Positions 38,348 to 47,921 of a stretch of 64,000 nucleotides of DNA are shown here, one piece after another. The stretch's first letter is position 1; each line of letters begins with the position of its first letter. The stretch spans positions 62,001 through 126,000 of the forward strand of contig JBDTOT010000004.1 in NCBI GenBank assembly GCA_039933105.1, in the 5' to 3' direction. This stretch comes from FEN-1219 sp039933105. Lineage in GTDB: Bacteria; Pseudomonadota; Gammaproteobacteria; Steroidobacterales; Rariloculaceae. The notes under the pieces were generated by a model, which saw only the letters and a program-made list of their open reading frames with translations, made no database searches and was not told the origin of the DNA. The translations under genes and the position numbers were made by a program.

Positions 38348-40126
38348 TTAGAGTTGGTGGCGCTTCTTCGGGATGTAGAGGTCGGTGATCGTGCCCTCGG
38401 CCACTTCCGCGGCGAACGCCAACGTCTCCGACAGCGTCGGGTGCGGGTGAATCGTGAGTCCCACGTCGGCCGCGTCGGCCCCCATTTCGATTGCAAGCGC
38501 CGCTTCGGCAATCAGGTCGCCCGCGTTCACACCAACGATACCCGCGCCAAGCAAGCGGTGAGTCGAGGGATCGAACAGCAGCTTGGTCAAGCCTTCGCCA
38601 CGCCCAAGCGTCAACGAACGCGCGCTCGCGGCCCACGGGAACGCGCCTTTCTCGTAGGGCACGCTGCGGGCCTTTGCCTCTTCCTCGGTGAGCCCCACCC
38701 AGGCGACCTCGGGATCGGTGTAGGCAACGGCGGGCACGACTCGGGCGTCGAAAAAGCTCTTCTGCCCCGCGGCAACTTCCGCCGCCACTCTGCCGTCGTG
38801 GCTGGCTTTGTGCGCCAGCATTGGCTGACCGACGATGTCGCCGATCGCGAAAATATGCGGCACGTTCGTGCGTTGCTGCTTGTCGACCTTAATGAGGCCG
38901 CGCTCGCTGACTTCGACGCCGGCGCGCTCGAGCGCCAGCTTGCGGCCGTTCGCACTGCGGCCCACGGCCACGAGCACGCGCCCATACACCTGCGGCGTGG
39001 CGGGTGCTTGATCGCCTTCGAAGTGCACCGTGATGCCGTTCGGCCCCGCTTCCATTTTTACGACACGAGTGCCGAGCAGGATGGCTTCGTAACGCGATGA
39101 GATCCGTTTCTCGAGCGGCTTCACGAGATCGCGATCGCAGCCGGGTATCAGGGTCTTGGTGAGCTCCACGACGGACACTTTTACGCCGAGCGCATCGTAG
39201 ACCGTGGCCATCTCGAGCCCGATGATGCCGCCGCCGATCACGAGCAAACGCTCCGGCAACTCGCCGAGCTCGAGAGCACCCGTCGAATCGATGATGCGTG
39301 GGTCGCTCGGCAGCCCCGGCAAAACAGTCGGTTCGCTGCCGGCCGCGATGATGCACTGATCGAAGTCGACGACCTCGCGCGCGTCGGCGCGCTCGACCTC
39401 TATCTGATGCGGCGACGTAAACTTCGCCGTGCCGCGGACTACGCGAACCTTGCGTTGTTTCGCCAGCGTATCGAGGCCGCCAGCAAGCTGGCGCACGACC
39501 TTGTTCTTCCAGTCGCGCAGCTTTGCGACGTCGATCTGCGGCTTCGCGAACGTAATGCCATGCGCGCCCATCTCCGCGGCGTCTTCGATCACGCGCGCGG
39601 CGTGCAGTAGCGCCTTCGATGGAATGCAGCCGACGTTCAAGCACACGCCGCCGAGGGTCGGCCCACGTTCGATCAGCGTGACGTCGAGTCCCAGATCGGC
39701 GGCGCGGAATGCCGCTGTATAACCGCCGGGCCCCGCGCCGAGCACCGTAACGCGACGGCCGAAGCTGGGTGCACTCGCGGGCGGTGTTGCCGCTGCTGGT
39801 TTCGGCGCCGGCGACGCAGCGGCAGGTCGCGATGGAGCCGGCGCTGCGGCAGACGAAGCTTTCGGCGGCGCCGCACTCGTCGTCGCGGAGTCGGCCTCGA
39901 GAGTCAACACGAGATCGCCTATCGAGACCTTGTCGCCCACTTTCGACGCCACGCTGACGACAGTGCCTGCGCTCGGCGCGGGCAGGTCCATCGTGGCTTT
40001 GTCCGTTTCGAGCGTGAGCAACGGGTCTTCAGCCGCGACCTTGTCGCCCACTTTGACGTGCACGTCGATGACGTCGACCGCGCTGAAGTCCCCGAGGTCC
40101 GGGATCCGCACCTCGAGCAGACTCAC
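38348..40126 (-). CDS. lpdA: Dihydrolipoamide dehydrogenase (E3) with an N-terminal lipoyl domain
   Basis: 592 residues. The lipoyl domain (1-80) carries LETDKATMDLP, whose Lys is lipoylated. An Ala/Pro linker (to about 120) leads to the flavoprotein: FAD GxGxxG VTVLGAGPGGYTAA, redox disulfide GGVCLNVGCIPSKAL, the NAD site LLVIGGGIIGLEMA, and the C-terminal HPHPTLSET with the catalytic His. It reoxidises E2-bound dihydrolipoamide with NAD+. Lipoyl-fused E3 occurs in several proteobacteria (for example Neisseria and Alcaligenes). The start overlaps the aceF stop (ATGA). Confidence 0.96.
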   Translation of the reverse strand: MSLLEVRIPDLGDFSAVDVIDVHVKVGDKVAAEDPLLTLETDKATMDLPAPSAGTVVSVASKVGDKVSIGDLVLTLEADSATTSAAPPKASSAAAPAPSRPAAASPAPKPAAATPPASAPSFGRRVTVLGAGPGGYTAAFRAADLGLDVTLIERGPTLGGVCLNVGCIPSKALLHAARVIEDAAEMGAHGITFAKPQIDVAKLRDWKNKVVRQLAGGLDTLAKQRKVRVVRGTAKFTSPHQIEVERADAREVVDFDQCIIAAGSEPTVLPGLPSDPRIIDSTGALELGELPERLLVIGGGIIGLEMATVYDALGVKVSVVELTKTLIPGCDRDLVKPLEKRISSRYEAILLGTRVVKMEAGPNGITVHFEGDQAPATPQVYGRVLVAVGRSANGRKLALERAGVEVSERGLIKVDKQQRTNVPHIFAIGDIVGQPMLAHKASHDGRVAAEVAAGQKSFFDARVVPAVAYTDPEVAWVGLTEEEAKARSVPYEKGAFPWAASARSLTLGRGEGLTKLLFDPSTHRLLGAGIVGVNAGDLIAEAALAIEMGADAADVGLTIHPHPTLSETLAFAAEVAEGTITDLYIPKKRHQL

Positions 40127-41721
40127 GGAATGGCCTCGACCAGGCGGCCCGGATTTGCAAGGATTTCGGCAAGCCGCGTCGTGAAGCGCACGGCTTTCGC
40201 ACCGTCGATGACACGGTGATCGTACGCGAGCGAGAGCGGCAGAATCAGGCGCGGCACGAATGCGAGATCGCGGTACACCGGCTGGAACGCGCTGCGCGAG
40301 ACGCCCAAAATCGCCACCTCGGGCGCGTTGATGATCGGCGTGAAGAACCGGCCACCGATGCTGCCCAAGCTCGACACCGTGAACACGCCGCCGGTGATAT
40401 CGTCGGAGGTGAGCTTGCCCTTGCGCGCGCGGTCGCTCAGCTCGGCGAGCGCCTTCGCGATCTCATAGACGTCCTTCTTGTCGGCGTCGCGAATCACGGG
40501 CACGACGAGGCCTTGCGGCGTGTCTGCCGCGAAGCCGATGTGCGTGTAGTGCTTCATCACGAGGTGCTCGCCGTCGGCGGCAAGCGATGACTTGAAGAGC
40601 GGCATCTCGGCCAACGCGAGGGCGCACGCGCGAATGATGAACGCCAGCGGCGTGAGCTTGATGCCACGCTTCTCGGCGGTGGACTTCAGCGCGACGCGTT
40701 TCTCCTCGAGCTCCGTGATATCCGCTTCATCGTGCTGCGTGACGTGCGGGATGTTGACCCAGCTCGCGTGCAAGCGAGGGCCCGAGATCTTCTGGATGCG
40801 CGACAGCGGCTCCGTGTCGACTCGCCCGAACTTCGCGAAGTCGACGTTTGGCACGGCAGGCCACGCAACGCCGCCAGCGCCACCGCCCTGCATGATCTCT
40901 TTAACGAACGCTTTGACATCGTCAGCGGTGACGCGGCCTTTTGCGCCTGAGCCGCGCACACGACCGAGATCGACACCAAGCTCCCGCGCGAGCTTGCGAA
41001 CCGAAGGGCCGGCGTGAGCTTCGGCGAATGAAGTCGAAGACGAGGCCACCGCACTGCGGCCGCTCGGCGCCACGCGCGCGGCCACGGGCCGCTGCGGCGC
41101 AGCAGCGCGTGCGGGGTTGGCCGCGGCGGGTGCGTTGGGGGCTGGCGCGGCAAGCGCAGGAGCCGAACTCGGCTGCATGATCAGCAAGACATCGCCCGCC
41201 GAGACCTTGCCGCCGATGGCCACTTTGACCTCGAGAACTTTGCCGGCCACGGGCGCGGGCACGTCCATGCTGGCCTTCTCGGTCTCGAGCGTCACGACGC
41301 CCTGCTCGGCCGCGATCTCGTCCCCAGCTTTCACGAGGACGTCGATGATCTCGACGCTTGCGAAGTCGCCGAGGTCGGGCACGACAACGGGCCGCGGCGC
41401 AGCGGGTGCTGCGGGCGCTGTCGGAGCGGCTTGCGCCAGTCTCGGTGGGATCACCGTCCGGTCGTCCTCGGCACGTGTATCGGCGACAGGCGCAACGGTT
41501 TCGAGCAACGCAATCACGCTGCCGGTGGATACACGGTCGCCAGTTTTGACAGTGAGCTCACGAATGCGCCCGGCCGCCGGCGATGGAATATCCATCGTGG
41601 CCTTCTCGGTCTCCAGCGTGATCAAGCCCTGCTCCGTCGTGACAGCATCGCCGGGCTTCACGAGCACCTCGATGACCTCCACGTCGGCGAAATCACCTAG
41701 ATCCGGTACGACAACTTCCAC
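40123..41721 (-). CDS. aceF: Pyruvate dehydrogenase E2 (dihydrolipoamide acetyltransferase)
   Basis: 532 residues: two lipoyl domains (LETEKATMDIP near residue 40, LETEKASMDVP near 155) joined by Ala/Pro linkers. A peripheral subunit-binding domain (GPSVRKLARELGVDLGRVRGSGAKGRV) follows, then the catalytic core ending with AYDHRVIDGAKAVRF. That HxxxDG supplies the active His and Asp. Forms the cubic core to which AceE and LpdA bind and transfers acetyl to CoA. Starts 24 bases after aceE. Confidence 0.96.
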   Translation of the reverse strand: MEVVVPDLGDFADVEVIEVLVKPGDAVTTEQGLITLETEKATMDIPSPAAGRIRELTVKTGDRVSTGSVIALLETVAPVADTRAEDDRTVIPPRLAQAAPTAPAAPAAPRPVVVPDLGDFASVEIIDVLVKAGDEIAAEQGVVTLETEKASMDVPAPVAGKVLEVKVAIGGKVSAGDVLLIMQPSSAPALAAPAPNAPAAANPARAAAPQRPVAARVAPSGRSAVASSSTSFAEAHAGPSVRKLARELGVDLGRVRGSGAKGRVTADDVKAFVKEIMQGGGAGGVAWPAVPNVDFAKFGRVDTEPLSRIQKISGPRLHASWVNIPHVTQHDEADITELEEKRVALKSTAEKRGIKLTPLAFIIRACALALAEMPLFKSSLAADGEHLVMKHYTHIGFAADTPQGLVVPVIRDADKKDVYEIAKALAELSDRARKGKLTSDDITGGVFTVSSLGSIGGRFFTPIINAPEVAILGVSRSAFQPVYRDLAFVPRLILPLSLAYDHRVIDGAKAVRFTTRLAEILANPGRLVEAIP

Positions 41722-41745
41722 TGGCGGGGTCTTGTTGGCGGTAGT

Positions 41746-44436
41746 TTATTGAGTGACCGGATTCGGCTTGTCCGGCTGGATACCGAGATCGGCGATCGCT
41801 TTGACGACGATCTTTCGGTCGATGCTGCCGTCGTCGGCGAGCGCCTTGAGCGCCGCGACCACCACGGAGTTGCGATCGACCTCGAAATGCTGACGCAGCG
41901 CTTCGCGACCGTCGCTGCGACCATAGCCGTCGGTGCCGAGCACGACGTAGCGTCCAGGCACCCACTGGCGGATCTGATCGGATACGAGCTTCATGTAGTC
42001 GGTCGCGGCAACGAACGGGCCCTGTCGTTCTACGAAGCTGTTGGCCACGTGGCTCGTGCGCGGTGCGGCGTCCGGATGGCGCGCGTTCCAGCGCTCGACA
42101 TCGAGCGCCTCACGCCGCAGCTCGCTGAAGCTCGTGACGCTCCACACGTCGGCGGCAACGCCGAAGCTCTCCTGGAGCAAGTCCGCCGCCGCGAGAACCT
42201 CGCGCAGGATCGTGCCGGAACCGAGCAGCTGCACGCGCGCATTGCTTTTGCCGCCTTTGCGCAGCTCGTACATGCCGCTCAGGATGCCGGCCTCGGCCCC
42301 CGTAGGCATGGCGGGGTGCGCATAGTTCTCGTTCATGACGGTGAGGTAGTAGAAAACGTTCTCCTGCTCCGTGCACATGCGCCGCATGCCATCCTGAATG
42401 ATCACGGCGAGCTCATAGCTGTAGCAGGGATCGTATGCGCGGCAGTTCGGAATCGTGGTCGCGACGAGCTGGCTGTGACCATCCTGGTGTTGCAGACCTT
42501 CGCCCGCGAGGGTGGTGCGACCGGCCGTGCCACCGAGCAGGAAGCCCCGCGCGCGCATGTCGCCGCCGGCCCACGCGAAGTCACCGATCCGCTGGAAGCC
42601 GAACATCGAGTAATAGATATAGAAAGGAATCATCTGCACGCCGTGATTGGCGTACGACGTGGCGGCTGCGATCCAGGAACAGAATGCGCCCCCTTCGTTG
42701 ATACCCTCCTCGAGAATCTGGCCCTTCTTGTCTTCACGGTAGTAAGAGAGCTGATCCGAGTCCTGCGGCGTGTACAACTGGCCGAGCGACGAATAGATGC
42801 CCACCTGGCGGAACATGCCTTCCATTCCGAACGTGCGCGCCTCATCGGGAACGATCGGCACGACACGCGGGCCGATGTTCTTGTCGCGCAAGAGGGCGGT
42901 CAGAATCCGGACGAACGCCATCGTGGTCGAGAATTCGCGATCGCCGCTGCCTTCGAGCTGCGCCTTGTAGAAGTCGAGGCCTGGCACTTCCAGCCGTTCA
43001 GTGCTCGGTCGCCGCACGGGATAGGATCCGCCGAGCTTGGTGCGGCGTTCCTTCAGATAGCGCATCTCTTCGCTATCGTCGGCCGGCTTGTAGTATTTGA
43101 GCTGCGCGAGATCCTCGTCCGAAATCGGCACGTGAAACCGGTCGCGGAAGATCTTCAGATCCTCGTCGTCGAGTTTCTTCTTTTGATGCGTGATGTTCTG
43201 GCCTTCGCCGGCTTCGCCCATGCCGAAGCCTTTGACGGTCTTCGCCAGGATGACCGTGGGCCGACCTTTGTGTTGCATGGCTTGGCTATACGCCGCATGC
43301 ACCTTCACGGCATCGTGGCCGCCGCGGTTCAAATGCCAGATGTCCTCGTCGGAGAGGTGCGCCACCATGGCCTTGAGCTCGGGATAGCGGCCGAAGAAGT
43401 GCTCGCGTGTATAGGTGCCACCCTTCGCCTTGAACGCCTGGTAGTCACCGTCGACACATTCTTCCATCGTCTTGCGCAGCAGCCCTTTGTCGTCGCGCGC
43501 GAGCAGCGGATCCCAGCGGGAGCCCCACACGACCTTGATGACGTTCCAGCCTGCGCCCTGATAAGCGGCCTCGAGCTCCTGGATGATCTTGCCATTGCCG
43601 CGCACCGGCCCATCGAGCCGTTGCAGATTGCAGTTGATGACAAACACCAGATTGTCGAGCCGTTCGCGGACCGGCATCGTGATGGCGCCCATCGACTCTG
43701 GCTCGTCGGTCTCGCCGTCGCCTAAGAAACACCACACTTTGCGATCTTGCGCGGGGATGATGCTGCGCGCTTCGAGATAGCGCATGAACCGCGCCTGATA
43801 GATCGCCATCATCGGGCCCAAGCCCATCGACACGGTCGGGAATTGCCAGAAGTCCGGCATGAGCCACGGGTGCGGGTACGACGACAAGCCAACACCCGGG
43901 CCTACGACCTCACGGCGGAAATGATTCAGTCGATTCTCGTCGAGGCGCCCCTCGAGGAACGCACGCGCATAGATACCCGGCGAGGAATGCCCCTGGAAGT
44001 AGACGAGATCACCACGGTGCTCTGCGGTCGGTGCACGCCAGAAGTGGTTGAACCCGACCTCATACAAAGTCGCGGACGACGCGTAGCTCGCGATGTGGCC
44101 GCCGTACTCGGAGCTGATGCGATTCGCGTGCAACACCATCGCCATCGCGTTCCAGCGGATGTACGCCTCGATGCGGCGCTCGATGGCTCGATCGCCTGGA
44201 TACTCCGGCTGCTGACCTACCGGAATAGTGTTCAGGTAAGCGGTGTTCGGGCTATACGGCAGGTACGCGCCGGAACGGCGCGCGTGGTCGATCATGCATT
44301 CCAGAAGAAAGTGAGCGCGCTCGGCGCCATGTACTCGTAGAACGGAGTCGATCGACTCGAGCCACTCCTGCGTCTCCTCCGGATCGAAATCGTCGCCGCG
44401 GAGCGCGATCAAAGGCAGTGGTCTTGCTGTGGCCAT
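41746..44436 (-). CDS. aceE: Pyruvate dehydrogenase E1, homodimeric
   Basis: 896 residues from ATG 44436 (E. coli 887). Decarboxylates pyruvate with thiamine diphosphate and reductively acetylates E2. The TPP motif is GDGETDEPESMGAI...INCNLQRLDGPVRGN. Other markers are YFQGHSSPGIYARAFLEGRL, ILAKTVKGFGMG, and GRTTLAGEGLQHQDGHS. The upstream in-frame 17 residues are in the divergent spacer and not favoured. First gene of aceE-aceF-lpdA. Any PdhR-type operator would lie in 44437-44531; I do not see a clear one. Confidence 0.96.
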   Translation of the reverse strand: MATARPLPLIALRGDDFDPEETQEWLESIDSVLRVHGAERAHFLLECMIDHARRSGAYLPYSPNTAYLNTIPVGQQPEYPGDRAIERRIEAYIRWNAMAMVLHANRISSEYGGHIASYASSATLYEVGFNHFWRAPTAEHRGDLVYFQGHSSPGIYARAFLEGRLDENRLNHFRREVVGPGVGLSSYPHPWLMPDFWQFPTVSMGLGPMMAIYQARFMRYLEARSIIPAQDRKVWCFLGDGETDEPESMGAITMPVRERLDNLVFVINCNLQRLDGPVRGNGKIIQELEAAYQGAGWNVIKVVWGSRWDPLLARDDKGLLRKTMEECVDGDYQAFKAKGGTYTREHFFGRYPELKAMVAHLSDEDIWHLNRGGHDAVKVHAAYSQAMQHKGRPTVILAKTVKGFGMGEAGEGQNITHQKKKLDDEDLKIFRDRFHVPISDEDLAQLKYYKPADDSEEMRYLKERRTKLGGSYPVRRPSTERLEVPGLDFYKAQLEGSGDREFSTTMAFVRILTALLRDKNIGPRVVPIVPDEARTFGMEGMFRQVGIYSSLGQLYTPQDSDQLSYYREDKKGQILEEGINEGGAFCSWIAAATSYANHGVQMIPFYIYYSMFGFQRIGDFAWAGGDMRARGFLLGGTAGRTTLAGEGLQHQDGHSQLVATTIPNCRAYDPCYSYELAVIIQDGMRRMCTEQENVFYYLTVMNENYAHPAMPTGAEAGILSGMYELRKGGKSNARVQLLGSGTILREVLAAADLLQESFGVAADVWSVTSFSELRREALDVERWNARHPDAAPRTSHVANSFVERQGPFVAATDYMKLVSDQIRQWVPGRYVVLGTDGYGRSDGREALRQHFEVDRNSVVVAALKALADDGSIDRKIVVKAIADLGIQPDKPNPVTQ

Positions 44437-44531
44437 GAGACACTGTACTCCATGCGCTATGATCGGGTTTTGACCACACACGGTCAAGGCAACGCACCGC
44501 GCACAATGACCCGCACCGTGACACCCGCCGC

Positions 44532-46055
44532 ATGATCGAGCTACCTGATTTCGCCCCGCTGAAAACCACCGAGACCGTTCGCTCCCTGACCCGTGCCTCG
44601 CTTGACGCGCTCGACCATACCCTGGTCATCGTTGGCAAGAACGCGCCGGCGGGTGCGCTCGAGAGACTGCCGCACGGCAAACAACTCGCCATGCTGCTGG
44701 CACGCGCTACGCGGCGTGGCGACGAGATTGCGACCTCACGAGCGCCCAATCGCCGAGCGACCGGCATCACCGCCGCGCGATTCGATTCGTCGACGTCGTT
44801 CGCTGCCTTGTCGTGGGGTGCAAAGGTCGTACGTGAGTGTCTGCGCGAACAGCCCGCGTCCCTCGGCGTCACATCCATCGGGCTCGACGCCGAGGCCGAG
44901 CGCCGCGCACTCGATGGCCTCGTAGCGGCTGCACATGCCGCTTCGTTCGCGCTTCCGAAGTTCAAGTCGAAGCCGGACTCTGCCGTTGGTGGCTCGCTCA
45001 AGAAGCTTCAACTGCTCGGTGCGCGCGCCAAAATCGACCTTGCCGCGGCTCGAGCACAAGCGCTCGGCAACAACGTTGCGCGCTGGTTCACGGCATTACC
45101 GCCGAACGTGAAGACGGCCGAAAACTATCGCACCGCCATTGCCGAACTGGCGGCCACCCGCGACATCCGGTACCGGTTTCTCGGCGAGCGCGAACTCGAA
45201 AAACTCGGCGCCGGCGCATTCCTTGCCGTGTCGCGCGGCAATGCCACCCGTGACGCCGGCATCGTGCACCTCTCCTATCGGCCACGCATACGACACCCGG
45301 CGCTCACGCTGGTCGGCAAAGGCGTGATCTTCGATACCGGTGGCACGAACTTGAAGCCGTTCATTCATATGCTCGACATGCACACCGACATGCAGGGAAG
45401 CGCCGTGGCGCTCGGTACGCTGCTCGCACTTGCGGAGACCGGCGCACCCTACCGCGTCGACGCATGGCTCGCGCTGACCGAGAATCGCCTCGCGCCGAAT
45501 GCCTACAAGTCGCAAGATCTCGTGCGTGCCGCTAACGGCACGACCATCCAAGTCATTCACACGGATGCCGAAGGCCGCATGGTGCTGGCCGACACGCTGG
45601 CGCTCGCGGCCCGCGACGAGCCGCAACTAATGATCGACTACGCAACGCTGACCGGCTCGTGCATACAAGCGGTGACCGAGCGCTACTCGGGTGTCTTCTC
45701 GAATCGCAGCGCCGCGAACGCACTCTTGACGGCGGCCGGCGTTGCCAGCGGCGAACGCGTGTGGCCGTTCCCCATGGACGAAGACTTCGACGAGGCACTG
45801 AAGAGCGATATCGCTGACATCAAGCAATGCTCCGTCGAGAACGCTGGCGATCACATTCTTGCGGCGCGGTTCCTTTCCCGTTTCGTGCCGGCCGCCATTC
45901 CGTGGATACATGTGGACTTGAGCGCCGGCCAGCACAAAGGCGGGCTCGGCCATATCCCCACGGACATCACAGGCTTCGGTGTGCGCTTCACGCTCGAGTT
46001 GTTGCAACGCAGCAGCCGGGGTCCGGAGGATCTTGCGGAAAGGTTGTCGGCATGA
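44532..46055 (+). CDS. M17-family leucyl aminopeptidase, second paralogue
   Basis: 507 residues. The catalytic domain GKGVIFDTGGTNLKP, DMHTDMQGSAVALG, and IHTDAEGRMVLADTL keeps the metal Lys, Asp and Glu residues and the catalytic Arg. The canonical NTDAEGR is HTDAEGR here, and the N-terminal domain (residues 1-180) differs strongly from the pepA at 4701. This is the PepB/YpdF-like branch of M17, so substrate preference probably differs. The stop overlaps the RNase T start (ATGA), and the gene diverges from aceE. Confidence 0.92.
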   Translation: MIELPDFAPLKTTETVRSLTRASLDALDHTLVIVGKNAPAGALERLPHGKQLAMLLARATRRGDEIATSRAPNRRATGITAARFDSSTSFAALSWGAKVVRECLREQPASLGVTSIGLDAEAERRALDGLVAAAHAASFALPKFKSKPDSAVGGSLKKLQLLGARAKIDLAAARAQALGNNVARWFTALPPNVKTAENYRTAIAELAATRDIRYRFLGERELEKLGAGAFLAVSRGNATRDAGIVHLSYRPRIRHPALTLVGKGVIFDTGGTNLKPFIHMLDMHTDMQGSAVALGTLLALAETGAPYRVDAWLALTENRLAPNAYKSQDLVRAANGTTIQVIHTDAEGRMVLADTLALAARDEPQLMIDYATLTGSCIQAVTERYSGVFSNRSAANALLTAAGVASGERVWPFPMDEDFDEALKSDIADIKQCSVENAGDHILAARFLSRFVPAAIPWIHVDLSAGQHKGGLGHIPTDITGFGVRFTLELLQRSSRGPEDLAERLSA

Positions 46056-46696
46056 GCACGGACGCAAAGCCCGAAATGGCGGTCGTGCCCGTCAGCCCGA
46101 TCGCCGGCCGTTTCCGGGGCTTTCTGCCGGTCATCGTCGATGTCGAGACGGGCGGATTCAACAGCTCGACCGACGCGCTGCTCGAGATGGCGGCTGTGTT
46201 TCTGCGCTTCGACAGCAACGGCGATCTTCAGCCCGCCGAGCACCATCGCTACATCATCAAGCCGTTCGAGGGCTCGCGCCTCGACCCGGCGTCGCTACAG
46301 GTGACCGGCATCGATCCGTATCACCCGCTGCGACCCGCCATCGACGAAGCGGACGCGTTACGCGCGATGTTTCAGGAGGTGCGCAAGGAGCTGAAAGCCA
46401 CGGGCTGCACACGCGCGATCCTCGCGGGTCACAACTCGTTCTTCGACTTGCAGTTCCTGAATGCCGCCGTCGAACGCACGAGGCTGAAACGCAATCCGTT
46501 CCACCCATTCTCGAGCTTCGACACGGTGACGCTCGCGGGCGTGGCGTATGGCCAGACCGTGCTCAGTCGTTCCGTGACAGCCGCAGGCTTCGAATGGCAT
46601 GACGACCAGGCGCATTCCGCGCTGTACGACGCGCAAATGACGGCGAAGCTGTTCTGTACGGTCGTGAACCGGTTTCGCAGCCTCTACGGCCGCTAA
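46052..46696 (+). CDS. rnt: Ribonuclease T
   Basis: 214 residues (E. coli 215), a DEDDh 3'-5' exonuclease that trims tRNA and 5S/23S rRNA ends. Exo I is LPVIVDVETGGFN, Exo II AGHNSFFDLQFLN and Exo III HSALYDAQMTAKLF with the His. The RGFLPVIVDVE and KRNPFHPFSSFDTVTLAG stretches are specific to RNase T rather than DnaQ. Coupled to the upstream aminopeptidase. Confidence 0.96.
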   Translation: MSTDAKPEMAVVPVSPIAGRFRGFLPVIVDVETGGFNSSTDALLEMAAVFLRFDSNGDLQPAEHHRYIIKPFEGSRLDPASLQVTGIDPYHPLRPAIDEADALRAMFQEVRKELKATGCTRAILAGHNSFFDLQFLNAAVERTRLKRNPFHPFSSFDTVTLAGVAYGQTVLSRSVTAAGFEWHDDQAHSALYDAQMTAKLFCTVVNRFRSLYGR

Positions 46697-46702
46697 GGCG
46701 CG

Positions 46703-47035
46703 TTATTCCGCCTGGGCGACAGCGGGCTTGGCGCTCGACAGGATCTGCTGCAATTCGCCCGACTCATGCAGCTCGACCGCGATGTCACAGCCGCCGATAA
46801 GCTCGCCATTCACGTACAACTGCGGGAACGTCGGCCAGTTGGAGTAGGCCTTCAATCCCTCGCGAACCTCCGGGTCCTCGAAGATATTCACGTACGCGAA
46901 CTTCACACCCGTGGCGCGAAGAATGCCCACCGTCTTGGCGGAGAAACCGCACTGGGGGAAGTCGGGCGTGCCCTTCATGTACAGCAACACCGGATAGGTA
47001 TCGAGCTGCTTCTTGATGCGTTCGTTTATTTCCAT
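46703..47035 (-). CDS. grxD: Monothiol glutaredoxin (CGFS type)
   Basis: 110 residues, class II glutaredoxin that carries a [2Fe-2S] cluster bridged with glutathione and partners. The active site is PQCGFSAKTVGIL (Cys29). KGTPDFPQ precedes it, and WPTFPQLYVNGELIGGCDIAVEL forms the GSH-binding part. In RNase T neighbourhoods grxD is a common companion. Convergent with rnt, six bases between stops. Confidence 0.95.
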   Translation of the reverse strand: MEINERIKKQLDTYPVLLYMKGTPDFPQCGFSAKTVGILRATGVKFAYVNIFEDPEVREGLKAYSNWPTFPQLYVNGELIGGCDIAVELHESGELQQILSSAKPAVAQAE

Positions 47036-47248
47036 GATCGTGCTCCTCGGTACCTACATCGGCGCGGGTGGCCGCAAAGTCAAGCTACAGATTTCCAGGC
47101 CGCAGCGTTGAACTGCACCGGCCTCTCACCTATTCTTCTTCAGTCCTTGGGCCGGGGCAACCCCCCGCTCTTGGGACGCCGCTCGCAATATAGAGTGGCG
47201 CGAACGACAACTCCAAGCATTCAACGTCCTTCAGGGGAGCAAACAAGA

Positions 47249-47845
47249 ATGAACCCACTCACTACCATCAAGGGCACGATCACGGCCGGAGTCGTCCTCG
47301 CGATCGTCATTGCGGTCCTCGCCGGGCTGCTCGGTAACGGAATCCACTTCAATGTGGCCAGCTTCATGGTCTGGCTGCACGTGCTTTCAGGTATCACCTG
47401 GATCGGGCTGCTCTATTACTTCAATTTCGTGCAGACGCCGGCGCTCGCGGCCGCCGCGAAGGATCAGGGCGGCCCTGGTGGCGCCGGTATCACTAAATAT
47501 GTCGCACCGCGCGCGCTCCTGTGGTTCCGTTGGGGCGCGGTAGCCACGTGGCTCACGGGTGCCGCTTACTTGGGCCACACTGGCCTGTTCGTGCCCGCGT
47601 TCACCCTGCAGGGCGGCGCAATGGTCATCGGCGTCGGCGCATGGCTCGGCACGATCATGCTGTTCAATGTCTGGGTCCTCATCTGGCCAAATCAGAAGAA
47701 GGTGCTGGGCCTGGTCGAAGCCACGGCCGACCAGATCGCAAAGGCGCGCAAGGTCGCCGGGATGGCGTCGCGCGCGAACACGCTTTTGTCGATCCCGATG
47801 CTGATGAGCATGGTCGGCTTCGGTCACGGCGGCTTCTTCCTCTAG
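47249..47845 (+). CDS. Urate-oxidase N-terminal (PuuD-like) membrane protein
   Basis: 198 residues from ATG 47249 with AGGGGAG upstream. Four transmembrane helices. HVLSGITWIGLLYYFNFVQTPAL with a membrane His and WLTGAAYLGHTGL, then IGVGAWLGTIMLFNVWVLIWPNQKKVLG, match the membrane domain of PuuD-type urate hydroxylases. The cytochrome c domain of PuuD is absent, so it may be a heme-binding membrane protein of other function. Followed by a strong terminator. Confidence 0.85.
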   Translation: MNPLTTIKGTITAGVVLAIVIAVLAGLLGNGIHFNVASFMVWLHVLSGITWIGLLYYFNFVQTPALAAAAKDQGGPGGAGITKYVAPRALLWFRWGAVATWLTGAAYLGHTGLFVPAFTLQGGAMVIGVGAWLGTIMLFNVWVLIWPNQKKVLGLVEATADQIAKARKVAGMASRANTLLSIPMLMSMVGFGHGGFFL

Positions 47846-47863
47846 ACCTTCGGATCCATCCAC

Positions 47864-47904
47864 ATAGGACCCGGCAGACTCGTTCTCCCGGGTCCTATCT
47901 TTTT
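47864..47904 (+). terminator. Rho-independent terminator after the PuuD-like gene
   Basis: Perfect 11-bp stem ATAGGACCCGG/CCGGGTCCTAT (47864-47874 with 47888-47898, 13-base loop) followed by CTTTTT. It separates the PuuD-like gene from nadC. Confidence 0.88.
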
Positions 47905-47921
47905 CGGAGCACGCCCACACT

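Noticed and set aside
41749..43725. A 658-codon plus-strand open frame
   Set aside because: It is antisense to aceE, whose motifs are complete. High GC makes long antisense frames common, and the translation shows no domain.
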